From positions 270,933 through 334,932 of the forward strand of contig NZ_FZOT01000004.1 in NCBI RefSeq assembly GCF_900188095.1: 64,000 nucleotides of DNA, written 5' to 3'. This document shows positions 1 through 8,371 of the stretch, piece by piece. Under the pieces are notes generated by a model, which was not told where the DNA came from, searched no databases, and worked only from the letters and a program-made list of their open reading frames with translations. How positions within the stretch are numbered: position 1 is the first letter of the stretch; each line of letters starts with the position of its first letter. This DNA is from Noviherbaspirillum humi. Its GTDB lineage: Bacteria > Pseudomonadota > Gammaproteobacteria > Burkholderiales > Burkholderiaceae_D. A program made the position numbers and the translations under genes.

Positions 1-781
1 AGGTGAAGGAAACGCCGATCGAGCCGAGCGGCCCGAAGTCGGCATGGATGGTGTCGCCGGCCTGCACCGAGGTCGGCCGGGTGAAGGAGCCGCCAAGAAC
101 GATATGCCCCGCCTTGAGGGTAATGTCGTGCCGCGCCAGCTTGTTGGCCAGCCAGACGATGCCCATGGCCGGATGGCCCATGACGGCGGCCGACACGCCC
201 GACTCCTCGATCACGCCGTTCTTCGAAAGCGTGGCGCCGATCCAGCGCAGGTCCACGTCCATCGGCCGCACCACGCGGCCGCCGGTCACCATGGCGGCAG
301 CGGCGGCATTGTCGGCGATGGTGTCGCAGATGGCGCGCGGCACCTCGGTGCGGTAATCGATGATCTCCAGCGCCGGCGTCACGTACGCGGTGGCATCCAG
401 CACGTCGAACAGCGTCACGTTCCTGCCGCCCACGTCCTTGCCGAGCACGAAGGCCAGTTCCACCTCCAGCCGCGGCGCATGGAAGCGCGACGCGGGAATG
501 CTGGCGCCGTCGGCATACAGCATGTCGTCCAGCAGCACGCCGTAATCCGGCTCTGTCATCTTGGAAGCCATCTGCATCGCGCGCGAGGTCAGGCCTATCT
601 TGTGGCCGACGACGCGGGCGCCGTTGCGCACGCGGCTCTCGGCCCACAGCTGCTGAATGGCATAGGCGTCTTCGATCTCCATCGCCGGCCAGGTCTGGCT
701 CACCTGGCGGATCGGCTTGCGGCTTTTCTCGGCTTCGAGCAGGGCATCGGCGGCCTGCTGGCGCTCTTTTTCAGAAATCAT
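1..781 (-). CDS. 2-oxo-hept-ene-dioate / 2-hydroxypentadienoate hydratase (3' end cut by window edge)
   Basis: Fumarylacetoacetase-fold hydratase of the HpaH/HpcG/MhpD group, which adds water to the dienoate made after meta-cleavage of an aromatic ring. The 260 visible residues cover almost the whole family length of about 267; only a few C-terminal codons and the stop lie beyond base 1. The Mg2+ ligands of the family are in place: E106 and E108 in RLEVELAF and E139 in [16 protein letters not shown] (59-66) is the typical active-site loop. The ATG at 781 has GAAGAGA just upstream. It is divergent from the MarR gene, which probably controls it. Exact substrate (C5 or C7 dienoate) cannot be read from sequence; the best guess is the C7 dioate enzyme. 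Confidence 0.88.
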   Translation of the reverse strand, partial: MISEKERQQAADALLEAEKSRKPIRQVSQTWPAMEIEDAYAIQQLWAESRVRNGARVVGHKIGLTSRAMQMASKMTEPDYGVLLDDMLYADGASIPASRFHAPRLEVELAFVLGKDVGGRNVTLFDVLDATAYVTPALEIIDYRTEVPRAICDTIADNAAAAAMVTGGRVVRPMDVDLRWIGATLSKNGVIEESGVSAAVMGHPAMGIVWLANKLARHDITLKAGHIVLGGSFTRPTSVQAGDTIHADFGPLGSIGVSFT

Positions 782-1127
782 GGTTGGTCTCTTCCGGTGT
801 GGTTGAATGGCTGGCGCCAAACGCGATCGGGGCCGCGCCAGGCGCCGTGATGATCAGTGGATCAGAGTGAACGCGTACGGGGCGTACGCGCTTGCGATAC
901 GGGCGGTGGGGTCGTGATGGCCGGACATGCTGTCTCCGCGAACCGGCATTGCCGGTGGTTCGATTCTGTTTTTGGTCTGTCGGGTACTCTATCACGGAGA
1001 TCTCGTTTTTTCCGATACGCTGCTGATAGAATCGATCCAACTTCCCTTCGACCGGCAGGCACGGGACATCGCCAGAAAAACCATCGCAGAAAACGCCTGC
1101 CCCGCTACCCCACCGACATCCCCAACC
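782..1127. promoter_or_regulatory. Divergent intergenic region with a candidate MarR operator palindrome
   Basis: The 346 bp between the hydratase and the MarR gene hold no credible gene. A perfect inverted repeat lies at 872-890: CGCGTAC (872-878), 5-bp spacer, GTACGCG (884-890). It sits about 90 bp upstream of the hydratase start. MarR proteins usually bind palindromes of about this size in the divergent promoter they share with their target, so this is the likely operator. That assignment is inference. Confidence 0.5.
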
Positions 1128-1673
1128 ATGCCCAAGACCCGCGATACCGAACATCTCCCATTGGCCGGACTCGAATCCGTGTTCATGGACTTGTACGCGC
1201 AGCCCGGCCACCTCTTCCGCCGCGCCCAGCAGATCGCCGTCTCGGTGTTTTACGACGTCGTCGGCGATGCCGTCACGCCCATCCAGTACGCCCTGCTGCG
1301 CATGCTGTACGAGCGGCCCGGCATCGACCAGAAAACCCTCGCGGGCCTGGTGGCGCTCGACACCGTCACCACCGCCACCACCGCCGAGCGCCTGGAGGCG
1401 AAGAAGCTGATCGTGCGCCATGTCGATCCGGCCAACCGGCGCCAGAAGCAGCTGTACCTGACCGATGAAGGCAAGGCCCTGCTCGCCTCGCTGGTGGAAG
1501 GCGTGCGCCGCATGCATGGGGAGCTGTTCAGGGATTTCCAGCCCCAGGAGCGCGATGCGCTGATCAACCTGATGCACAAGTTCGTCGACTCGAACAACGA
1601 GCGCAGCCGGGCGCCGCTGCGCACCGCCGGCACCGTCGCCAGGAAACCGGGGCCGCGCCGCAAGGACGAGTGA
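1128..1673 (+). CDS. MarR-family transcriptional regulator
   Basis: Winged-helix repressor of 181 residues. The wHTH spans roughly residues 48-115: PIQYALLRML, then the recognition helix region DTVTTATTAERLEAK, then the wing DPANRRQKQLYLT. This matches the MarR pattern, where helix 5 follows a D-x-x-T-x-x motif. The C-terminal tail is basic (ARKPGPRRKDE). An in-frame extension upstream to 927 exists but reads unlike protein; the ATG at 1128 gives the normal family length. It ends 18 bp before the convergent dioxygenase. Such regulators sense aromatic acids or their CoA esters, so it probably represses the neighbouring catabolic genes. Confidence 0.88.
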   Translation: MPKTRDTEHLPLAGLESVFMDLYAQPGHLFRRAQQIAVSVFYDVVGDAVTPIQYALLRMLYERPGIDQKTLAGLVALDTVTTATTAERLEAKKLIVRHVDPANRRQKQLYLTDEGKALLASLVEGVRRMHGELFRDFQPQERDALINLMHKFVDSNNERSRAPLRTAGTVARKPGPRRKDE

Positions 1674-1691
1674 CATCCGGTCTGCCCCGCG

Positions 1692-2639
1692 TCAGCGCTC
1701 GGTCCGCTCCAGGATGGCCAGCGCCGGCCGGTCGCCGGCGGCCTTGCCGGTGATGGGCGGATTCGGCAGCCGGGCTTCGCCGGGCTCGATCACGAAATGG
1801 TGCTGCAGCGAGTACCAGCGGCCCTGCACCTGGGGATCGGGCGCCGGCTCGCCATCGTGCAGCACATACTGGCCGACCAGGGCGCGGGTGACGCCGAACT
1901 GCACGTCGGTCTCCAGGTTCGGATCGTCGTTCGAATACACCTGCGAGAACTGGGTCTTGTAGCCCGGCTTGTAGATCATGAAATGGATGTGGGCCGGGCG
2001 CATGTTGTGGCGTCCCTGGGCGCGCAGCAGGTCGCCCACCGGGCCGGAAATCGGGATCGGATACCCGGCCGGCTTGACGCTGCGGAAGGCGATGTGGCCG
2101 CGCGCGTCGGTGGTGAACTTGCCGCGCAGGTTCATGTCCGCCTGCTCCGGGTCCTGGTTCTCGTAGAAGCCTTCGGCCGAGGTATGCCAGACATCCACTT
2201 CGGCCCCCGCCACCGGGCGCCCGGCTTGGTCGCGCACCCAGGCATCGACGAAGATCGGCTCGCCGGGCGTGGGCGAGCGCACGATGCTCCCGCCATTCTC
2301 GGTGCGCGGCGATTCCATGCGCCAGAACGGTCCCATCAGGTTGGCGGTGGTTTCGGTCTGGCCCCTGTCGCCGTTGTTGAGCAGGCAGACCAGGGCCGAC
2401 ATGCCGAGAGACCCCGCGCAGAGCACGACTTCATTGTGCGACTTGGTGGTCATCTGGCCGAGCCTGGCGATGACGGCGCAGGCCTGCTGGAACTCGACCT
2501 CGGTCAGCCGCGCCTCGCGCGCGAAGTCATGCAGGTGGCGCACCGCCGCCGACATGATCTCGCGAAAGCGCGGGTTGTCCGCCCGGCTCAGTTCCTCGAG
2601 CACCGCCTGGGTCACTTGCTGCTGGTTTTCGATGATCAC
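1692..2639 (-). CDS. Intradiol ring-cleavage dioxygenase, hydroxyquinol 1,2-dioxygenase-like
   Basis: Non-haem Fe(III) enzyme (315 aa) that cleaves a catechol-type ring between the hydroxyls. It has the N-terminal helical dimerisation domain (about 20-95), the NLMGPFWR lead-in (100-107) and the catalytic beta domain. All four iron ligands are visible: Y159 (GFYENQ), Y193 (AGYPIP), H217 and H219 (RPAHIHF). The sequence after the histidines (KPGYKTQFSQVY..DDP..ETDVQFGV) resembles hydroxyquinol dioxygenases more than catechol ones. The start is a GTG at 2639 with GAGGA at good spacing; a longer in-frame reading upstream overlaps the next gene and is a shadow. Last gene of the ligW-like run, 38 bp after it. 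Product would be maleylacetate if hydroxyquinol is the substrate. Confidence 0.88.
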   Translation of the reverse strand: MIIENQQQVTQAVLEELSRADNPRFREIMSAAVRHLHDFAREARLTEVEFQQACAVIARLGQMTTKSHNEVVLCAGSLGMSALVCLLNNGDRGQTETTANLMGPFWRMESPRTENGGSIVRSPTPGEPIFVDAWVRDQAGRPVAGAEVDVWHTSAEGFYENQDPEQADMNLRGKFTTDARGHIAFRSVKPAGYPIPISGPVGDLLRAQGRHNMRPAHIHFMIYKPGYKTQFSQVYSNDDPNLETDVQFGVTRALVGQYVLHDGEPAPDPQVQGRWYSLQHHFVIEPGEARLPNPPITGKAAGDRPALAILERTER

Positions 2640-2677
2640 GCTTTTCCTCAAATGGGTCGATGGCTCGCGCCGAGCGT

Positions 2678-3745
2678 TCAGGCCAGCTTGAACACGCGTT
2701 CGGCATTGGTCTGGAAGAAGCGCTTCTTGACGTCCGCGCTCATGTCCATGTTGTCGAGTGTAACGACTTCCTCCAGCACATGCTGGTAGGGATAATCCAT
2801 GGCGTACATCACCCTGTCCACGCCCATGAAGTCCTGCGCGAACTTGATCGCCGGCTCCCACGCCACGCCGCTGTTGGTGACGTAGAAGTTTTCCTTCAGG
2901 TATTCGCTCGGCTTGCGCTTGGTCGGCTTCAGGTTGTCGTAGCGGTTGGCCGCCACGGTGACGCGGTGCATGTAGTCCAGGCGGTAAGCCCAGTACGGCA
3001 GCGCCTCGCCCATGTGGCCGAGGATGATCTGCACCTTGGGGAAGCGGTCGAGCGCGCCGGAGGTCATGATGCGCAGCGCGCTCAGGCCGGTCTCGACGCC
3101 GAAGCCGTACACCGCCCCGTCCAGACCCACTTCCATGAACGGCTCGATCATCTTGGCCGGCGGGCTGCTCGGATGCAGGTAGATCGGCATGTCGTGCGCT
3201 TCCGCGGCGGCGAAGATGTCCCAGTACTTCTGGTCGGACAGATACTCGCCCTTGGTATGGGAGTTGACGATGATGCCCTTCATGCCGAGCCGGGTGGCGC
3301 CGCGCTCGATCTCCTTCGCCGCCGCCTGAGGGTCCTGCGGCGCGATGGCGGTAAGGCCGGCGAAGCGGGTCGGATGGCGGCGCACCGCCTCCGCCAGATA
3401 GTCGTTGGCGTATTGGGCGTAGGACACCGCCGTCGCCGCGTCGAACACTTGCACGCCGGGCGAGGTCAGGGACAAAACCTGCATGTCGATGCCGGCCTCG
3501 TCCATGTGGCGCAGGCGCAGTTCGCCCAGGTCCTGGTTGTATTTCATGATGTGCTGAACCCGCGGCGCGGCGCTGCTCAGGTGAAAGCCCCACAGGCTGC
3601 GGAAGCCGGGATCGTCGAAGCCGTCGTCGAGCAGCTTGCGGTACATGTCGAACAGATCGGGCGGCGCGAAGGCTTCCTCGGTGGCGATGCGCTTGTAATC
3701 CACCTTGGCGGGTCGGGCTGCGGCTGTGGTATCGGCTTGGCTCAT
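2678..3745 (-). CDS. ligW: Amidohydrolase-family aromatic decarboxylase, LigW-like (5-carboxyvanillate decarboxylase type)
   Basis: Metal-dependent non-oxidative decarboxylase of the amidohydrolase_2 family, 355 aa. It follows LigW of Sphingomonads along its length: RIATEEAF near the N-terminus, SLWGF, LTSPGVQ, APQDP, GIIVNSHT, LHPSSPP with metal ligand H191, GHMGEALPYW with H244, and YAMDYPY with D317. E23/E24 is the N-terminal ligand region. LigW removes the 5-carboxyl of 5-carboxyvanillate; gamma-resorcylate decarboxylase is the nearest alternative but has a different N-terminal EEHF motif. ATG at 3745 is preceded by AAGAAGAG; an ATG at 3784 overlapping the tctC stop would add 13 residues but has no good ribosome site. 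True substrate is unproved. Confidence 0.82.
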   Translation of the reverse strand: MSQADTTAAARPAKVDYKRIATEEAFAPPDLFDMYRKLLDDGFDDPGFRSLWGFHLSSAAPRVQHIMKYNQDLGELRLRHMDEAGIDMQVLSLTSPGVQVFDAATAVSYAQYANDYLAEAVRRHPTRFAGLTAIAPQDPQAAAKEIERGATRLGMKGIIVNSHTKGEYLSDQKYWDIFAAAEAHDMPIYLHPSSPPAKMIEPFMEVGLDGAVYGFGVETGLSALRIMTSGALDRFPKVQIILGHMGEALPYWAYRLDYMHRVTVAANRYDNLKPTKRKPSEYLKENFYVTNSGVAWEPAIKFAQDFMGVDRVMYAMDYPYQHVLEEVVTLDNMDMSADVKKRFFQTNAERVFKLA

Positions 3746-3780
3746 TGTCTCTTCTTTCCTTGGTTTGTCCTTGGCTGCTG

Positions 3781-4797
3781 TCATTCGGCCTGAATCTTCG
3801 CTTCCCGCACCACCCTGCCCCATTTCTCGTATTCGGCGACGGCGGTGCGGCGCAATTCCTCCGGCGTGCTCGGGCGCAGGGTGAGGCCCTGCTGCACCAT
3901 GCCGGCCTTCACTTCCGGGTCTTCCAGCGCTTCGCGGATGGCGGCGTTGTAGAGCGCCACCATGGCCGGCGCCATGCCCTTCGGCCCCCATACGGCGACC
4001 CAGGCGTCTTCATCGAAGTTCGGCACGCCCGCTTCCTGCAGCGGCACCACTTTCGGATACAAGGGATCGGGCTGGGCCCGAGTGGCGCCGATGATCTTGA
4101 GCTTGCCCTCGATCTGCTGGGGCATGGCAAGCTGCAGCGGCATGATCATCAGCTTCACATGGCCGCCGATGAGATCGGTCATGGCGCCGGCGGTGCCCTT
4201 GTAAGGCACATGGCTCATCTTGACGCCGGTGCTGGCGATGATCTTCTCCATCGCCAAATGGTGCAGCGTGCCCATGCCCGGCGAGGCATAGTTGACTTCG
4301 CCGGGATGGGCCTTCAGGTAGCCGACCAGTTCCTGCAGGCTGCCGGTGGGCAGCGAGGGATGGGCCACCAGGGCGAAATTGTTGGAGCCGATCATCGCCA
4401 GCGGCTGGAAGCTCTGGATGACGTCGAACGGCACCTTCTTGTAGAAATACGGCAGGGTCAAGGTGGTGTTGGTGGTGACCATCACCGTCTGGCCGTCCGG
4501 CGGGGCCTTGGCGGTCGCTTCCATGCCGATGATGCCGGAGGCGCCGGGCCGGTTGTCCACCACCACCGGCTGGCCGAGGCGCCTGGCGAGGCGCGGCCCG
4601 ATGAGTCGCGCCACATTGTCCGGCGTAGTGCCCGGCGTGAAGGGAACCAGCATGCGCACCGGCCCGGCGAGGGTGCCGCCCACATTGGCATTGGCATTGC
4701 CATTGGCCTGGGCCAGCACGGCGCCGGGCGCCGCGCATGCGGCCATGGCCAGCAGGAAGCGCCGGCGCGACGCCGGCTTCTGGAAATTGTCGTTCAT
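3781..4797 (-). CDS. Tripartite tricarboxylate transporter substrate-binding protein (TctC/Bug family), Tat signal
   Basis: Periplasmic solute-binding protein of the Bug family, 338 aa. The N-terminus carries a twin-arginine-like signal (SRRRFLLAMAACAAPGAVLA), then the family pattern VRMLVPFTPGTTPDN, VVVDNRPGASG and PPDGQTVMV. ATG at 4797 is chosen because GGAGGAG lies directly upstream; an in-frame TTG 15 bases earlier falls inside that site. No TctA/TctB membrane partners are in the window, as is common for these binding proteins in Burkholderiales. Its place between the decarboxylase and the Rieske oxygenase suggests it binds the aromatic acid the operon degrades; that is inference. Confidence 0.9.
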   Translation of the reverse strand: MNDNFQKPASRRRFLLAMAACAAPGAVLAQANGNANANVGGTLAGPVRMLVPFTPGTTPDNVARLIGPRLARRLGQPVVVDNRPGASGIIGMEATAKAPPDGQTVMVTTNTTLTLPYFYKKVPFDVIQSFQPLAMIGSNNFALVAHPSLPTGSLQELVGYLKAHPGEVNYASPGMGTLHHLAMEKIIASTGVKMSHVPYKGTAGAMTDLIGGHVKLMIMPLQLAMPQQIEGKLKIIGATRAQPDPLYPKVVPLQEAGVPNFDEDAWVAVWGPKGMAPAMVALYNAAIREALEDPEVKAGMVQQGLTLRPSTPEELRRTAVAEYEKWGRVVREAKIQAE

Positions 4798-4884
4798 CCG
4801 CGTCTCCTCCAATCGGCGCGCCCTGATGGCGGCCGTTAACCGAAGTGCATCGCCGGTCTGCGCCGGCCCGATGTCCGTCTTGCC

Positions 4885-5931
4885 TCAGGCGCCGAGCGCC
4901 GTTTCCTTCTGCTGCCGCTCGGCGCCGATCATCTGTTCCAGCAGGCGCCGGCCGCGGATCGGCCCGGCATCGACGGCGATCGCCACCACGGCCGGATTGT
5001 CGCGCTCGGTCTCGGTCAGCGCCGTCTGCTGCAGTTCCAGCACCACCTTGTCCTCGCCGTGGGTGGCGGTGATGGCCTGGCGGATGTATTCGGTCAGCGC
5101 CGGATCCTGCTGGCGGAAGTGGCGGATGAAGGCCCAGAAATAATGGGTGGTGGTTTCGGTCTCGGGCGTCGCCATGTGGAACACCACGCCTTCGATCTTG
5201 CCCACGCCGTCCTCGCCGTCGAGCGGCTTGCAGCCCACCTCGATCATGCAGATCGAGGGCGGATGATAATTGACGGTATGCCAGCGGTGGATGGGCTTGG
5301 TGAACTTGCCGAGGTATTCGAAGAAAGGCGGCGCCAGCGCGCCGATCACGTCGCGGTGCACGCTCACCACGTTGCAGTTCTGGCTGACGGTGATGGGCGA
5401 ATTCGCGACCGCGGCATTGCCGATGGTGCGGCCATGCACGAAGGCGACGTGCGACAGGTCGAGCAGGTTGTCGTTGAGCAGGCGGTAATCCGCCTTCAGG
5501 TGATGATAGCCCTGGGCCGGGATCCACTCCGGATGATCGAGGCGCCCCATGTCGGGGATCAGCGCCGGGTCGGCCTGGCTGGCGTCGCCCATCCAGATCC
5601 ATACCAGCCTGTCCTTCTCTACCAGCGGGAAGGAACGCACGCAGGCGCTGGCCGGAATCTTGTCCTGACCCGGGATGCGCACGCACTTGCCGCTCGCATC
5701 GAAGGTCATGCCGTGGTAGCCGCAGGTGACGTTGTCGTTCTCGACGAAGCCGAAGGACAGCGGCAGCAGGCGGTGGGCGCAGCGATCCTCCAGCGCCACC
5801 ACCGAATCATCGGTACGGCGGTACATCACCACCGACTTGCCGAGGAATTTGCGGGCGAGCAGCTTGCCTTGCACTTCATGCGAAAACGCCGCGACATACC
5901 AGGCGTTCTTGGGCCATGTCTGGGAATCCAC
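4885..5931 (-). CDS. Rieske aromatic oxygenase, vanillate O-demethylase oxygenase-subunit (VanA)-like
   Basis: Terminal oxygenase of 348 aa. The N-terminal Rieske [2Fe-2S] domain has C51-x-H53 and C70-x2-H73 (CAHR..TCGYHG). The mononuclear iron site follows in NLLDLSHVAFVH: D158 as the bridging Asp, H161 and H166 as ligands. The layout matches VanA and dicamba O-demethylase. These enzymes need a reductase (VanB type), which is not in this window, so electrons must come from a gene elsewhere. First gene of the minus-strand catabolic run, 87 bp before tctC. Likely role is O-demethylation or hydroxylation of the imported aromatic acid. Confidence 0.87.
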   Translation of the reverse strand: MDSQTWPKNAWYVAAFSHEVQGKLLARKFLGKSVVMYRRTDDSVVALEDRCAHRLLPLSFGFVENDNVTCGYHGMTFDASGKCVRIPGQDKIPASACVRSFPLVEKDRLVWIWMGDASQADPALIPDMGRLDHPEWIPAQGYHHLKADYRLLNDNLLDLSHVAFVHGRTIGNAAVANSPITVSQNCNVVSVHRDVIGALAPPFFEYLGKFTKPIHRWHTVNYHPPSICMIEVGCKPLDGEDGVGKIEGVVFHMATPETETTTHYFWAFIRHFRQQDPALTEYIRQAITATHGEDKVVLELQQTALTETERDNPAVVAIAVDAGPIRGRRLLEQMIGAERQQKETALGA

Positions 5932-5988
5932 TGCTTGTCTCCTTTATCGAAATTCGTCGTGAGCGCTCTTGCCGGCGCCTTGTCACGA

Positions 5989-6015
5989 TTAGCATGCTAA
6001 GCATCAGTGTGCTTA
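5989..6015. promoter_or_regulatory. Candidate operator: two overlapping palindromes upstream of the Rieske oxygenase gene
   Basis: TTAGCATGCTAA at 5989-6000 is a perfect 12-bp palindrome. Overlapping it, TAAGCA (5998-6003) and TGCTTA (6010-6015) form a second inverted repeat with a 6-bp spacer. It lies about 60 bp upstream of the start at 5931, where a promoter-region operator would be expected. It differs in sequence from the palindrome at 872-890, so a second regulator may act here. Confidence 0.5.
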
Positions 6016-6098
6016 ATTTAAGTGGCGCTGGCCCGCTTGTCAACCCGGCCGCGCAATTGTGTGGAAAGTCATGCCGCGCGGAAAGCCGCTCGGGCGGA

Positions 6099-6614
6099 TC
6101 ATTTGCCGGAAGTCGCTGGCGCCGCCGTGCCGGCGGACAGGTCGCTGCGCCGCCGCGGCACCTTTTCCATGATGAGGGTGATGCGCGGGTCGGTATGCAG
6201 GTCGGTGATCACCGCGCCGTAAAGCGCCCGCCCGCCGATGCTCCTCTCCGGGCTGGCCACCTGGAAATCGACCACATAGCTGACGAAGACATCATCCGTT
6301 CCCGGATCGGGTCGGATGAATTCGATGTCGGCGAGCCGATAGCTGCGATCCGGCCAGCGCTTCGCGTAGTGCCGGATGTCGCGCACGATTTCCCTGCGCC
6401 CCGGCTTGCCCAATCCGTAGTATTGGACGTCCTCGCGGAAGAACGTCGCCTGCTGTTCCGGGGTCTGATCGGGATTGATGAAGGCCTCGAGGAATTGCCG
6501 CACGCGGATTTCGGTGTCGACCGGCACCACGGGAAGCTGATCGGCGCCGCTTGCCTGGATGCCGGCACAGGCCAGGCCGGCGAACGCAGCGGCGCGGATG
6601 AAACGGGGAAACAT
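6099..6614 (-). CDS. Secreted NTF2/SnoaL-like protein
   Basis: 171-residue protein with a signal peptide (MFPRFIRAAAFAGLACAGIQASG) followed by one small alpha+beta domain: EIRVRQFLEAF, FFREDVQYYGLG, a beta-rich stretch, and VFVSYVVDFQV. This is the pattern of NTF2-like/DUF4440 proteins, a fold used for ligand binding or simple isomerase and cyclase chemistry. The start at 6614 is chosen for the signal peptide, although the ribosome site is weak. The 5' end lies 111 bp from the divergent hydrolase gene at 6726. Function unknown. Confidence 0.7.
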   Translation of the reverse strand: MFPRFIRAAAFAGLACAGIQASGADQLPVVPVDTEIRVRQFLEAFINPDQTPEQQATFFREDVQYYGLGKPGRREIVRDIRHYAKRWPDRSYRLADIEFIRPDPGTDDVFVSYVVDFQVASPERSIGGRALYGAVITDLHTDPRITLIMEKVPRRRSDLSAGTAAPATSGK

Positions 6615-6725
6615 GATGGATCCATACGGCAAAGCGGTAATGAAGCTTGGAGGGGCATCCGGTTGGAAATGGTTCCTTTCCATCCGCCGGGAAAGCCGGC
6701 GCGTTCCGGTTGACGGGAGAAGGCA

Positions 6726-7592
6726 ATGAGGCCACCGCTCGCGCGCCGGCAATCCATCCGGTCCGGTCGGCTGACGCTGGTGGCAGAGGTTGCCGGCGAA
6801 GGCCCTCCGGTGATCCTACTGCACGGCTTCCCGGAAAACGCGCATTCCTGGCGCCACCAGACCGGCCCGATCGCGGCCGCCGGCTTTTCAGCCTGGGCGC
6901 TCAACCTGCGTGGCTATCCGCCTTCCGAGGTCTCGTCGCATCAAGCGGATTACCACCTGCGCCGCCTGGCGGACGACGTTGCCGCCGCGGTGGCCGCCAC
7001 CGGGCATGCACGCGCCGCCATCGTCGGCCACGACTGGGGCGGCATCATCGCCTGGACCTTCGCCGGCCTCTACCCTGCCCTGCTCGACAAGCTGATCATC
7101 CTGAACGCGCCCCACCTGCAGGTGTATCGGGAAAAAGTCTGGCGCAGCTCGCAGTTGCTGCGCAGCCTCTACGTCGGCCTGTTCCAGCTGCCGCTGCTGC
7201 CGGAGAAACTGCTGGCGGCTGGCGATTTCCGCATCGTGCGGGAAATGTTCCGCCTCATGCCGGCGCGCCGGGGCGCTTTCCAGCGCGCGGACATCGATCG
7301 CTACGTGGCCGGCCTGTCCCGGCCCGGCGCGCTCAAGGCGGCTATCGATTACTACCGCGAGAATGTCCGATCCGACGGCATGGCCCTGGCGGCCTCGGCG
7401 CGCGTGACGGCGCCAACGGCCATCATCTGGGGCGAGCGCGACCCGGCGCTGGGCAGCTTCCTGATCGACGGCACCGAGCGCTTCGCCCCGCGGCTGACGG
7501 TACACCGCATACCGGACGCCGGGCACTGGGTGCAGAACGAGGCGCCGGAGGAAGTGAACCGGTATCTGCTTGCCTTCCTCCGGCGTAACTGA
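6726..7592 (+). CDS. Alpha/beta hydrolase, epoxide-hydrolase-like
   Basis: 288 aa. The oxyanion motif HGFPENAHSW (33-42) and an aspartate nucleophile in GHDWGG (D103) place it with epoxide hydrolases and haloacetate dehalogenases, not with serine esterases. The late acid is in WGERDPA and the base histidine in DAGHW. A cap domain lies between about 125 and 215. GGAGAAGG sits just before the ATG. Its substrate is not readable; an epoxide or haloacid is likely. Convergent with the hemerythrin gene. Confidence 0.85.
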   Translation: MRPPLARRQSIRSGRLTLVAEVAGEGPPVILLHGFPENAHSWRHQTGPIAAAGFSAWALNLRGYPPSEVSSHQADYHLRRLADDVAAAVAATGHARAAIVGHDWGGIIAWTFAGLYPALLDKLIILNAPHLQVYREKVWRSSQLLRSLYVGLFQLPLLPEKLLAAGDFRIVREMFRLMPARRGAFQRADIDRYVAGLSRPGALKAAIDYYRENVRSDGMALAASARVTAPTAIIWGERDPALGSFLIDGTERFAPRLTVHRIPDAGHWVQNEAPEEVNRYLLAFLRRN

Positions 7593-7654
7593 CGTGCCGC
7601 TGCTCGAGAATCACGGCGCGCATCCTGCCGCGCCGGCGCCATCGTGGCGCTGAT

Positions 7655-8155
7655 TCAGCGCCGCATGCTCTGGTCGCTGGCCTTGGCCTGCATGTGCACC
7701 AGGTTCGCTTCGAACGCCTGCATCTGAAGGCCGATTTCCGTCATGTCGAGGTTCGCCTGCTCCAGCTTCGGAAAGAAGTCGTTCTCCTCTTCCTGAATGT
7801 GGTGCATCGTCATGTCGATCAACTGCTGAAACATCTGCTCCGCCTGCGGGTCGTCCATCGTCATGCTCTGCAGCGATTGAACCAGATCGTCCGCCTTGTG
7901 GTGCTCTTCCTCGAAGTGGCCGATGAGGGAAGGATCGAGCTTGCGCACCGCCGGATAAAACACGGTTTCCTCCAGCTTGGAGTGCATGTCGAGCAGCATC
8001 AGGATCTGCGGCGCGGCTTCCTGCTTCACTTCCAGGCTCTGGGAATTACGATAAGTCTCGACCAGCTTGCGGACCATGTTGTGGTCGCGCAGCAGCGCTT
8101 CCACCGGACGGTCCACCGGAAATGCGCCGCGGTTTTCATGCATGTTGGCATCCAT
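7655..8155 (-). CDS. Hemerythrin HHE-domain protein
   Basis: 166-residue four-helix bundle for a di-iron site. The ligand pattern is complete: H25 (LLRDHN), H58 and E62 (DMHSKLEE), H85/H86 (EEEHH), H118/H119 and E123 (MHHIQEEE). Such single-domain bacterial hemerythrins bind O2 or NO, or store iron, in the cytosol. No signal peptide. Divergent from the OPT transporter with a 216-bp spacer. Confidence 0.9.
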   Translation of the reverse strand: MDANMHENRGAFPVDRPVEALLRDHNMVRKLVETYRNSQSLEVKQEAAPQILMLLDMHSKLEETVFYPAVRKLDPSLIGHFEEEHHKADDLVQSLQSMTMDDPQAEQMFQQLIDMTMHHIQEEENDFFPKLEQANLDMTEIGLQMQAFEANLVHMQAKASDQSMRR

Positions 8156-8371
8156 TGTTTCGCTCCAATCCTGAGGGGTGATCATCTGGCCGCCGTTACG
8201 CGCAAGGGGCGAACGGCGGCGACGGGTATGTTCGATGGGCGGCCGGGGCATGAGTTCAAACCCGGCAAGGCTGGCTTGCCGGGAGCTTGGCGGCGCTTTC
8301 GAGGTCACTACCTGGAGACGAGGCGCGCGCCTCCGTGATCGCAGGCAACCAGAACGAGGAGGCGCACGGCA

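Noticed and set aside
771..1676. Minus-strand open frame across the MarR gene
   Set aside because: Shadow frame; no ribosome site, unlikely composition, and the plus-strand MarR domain is intact.
1692..2639. Catechol 1,2-dioxygenase as a name for the intradiol enzyme
   Set aside because: Residues after the two histidines fit hydroxyquinol enzymes better; the broad family is certain, the substrate is not.
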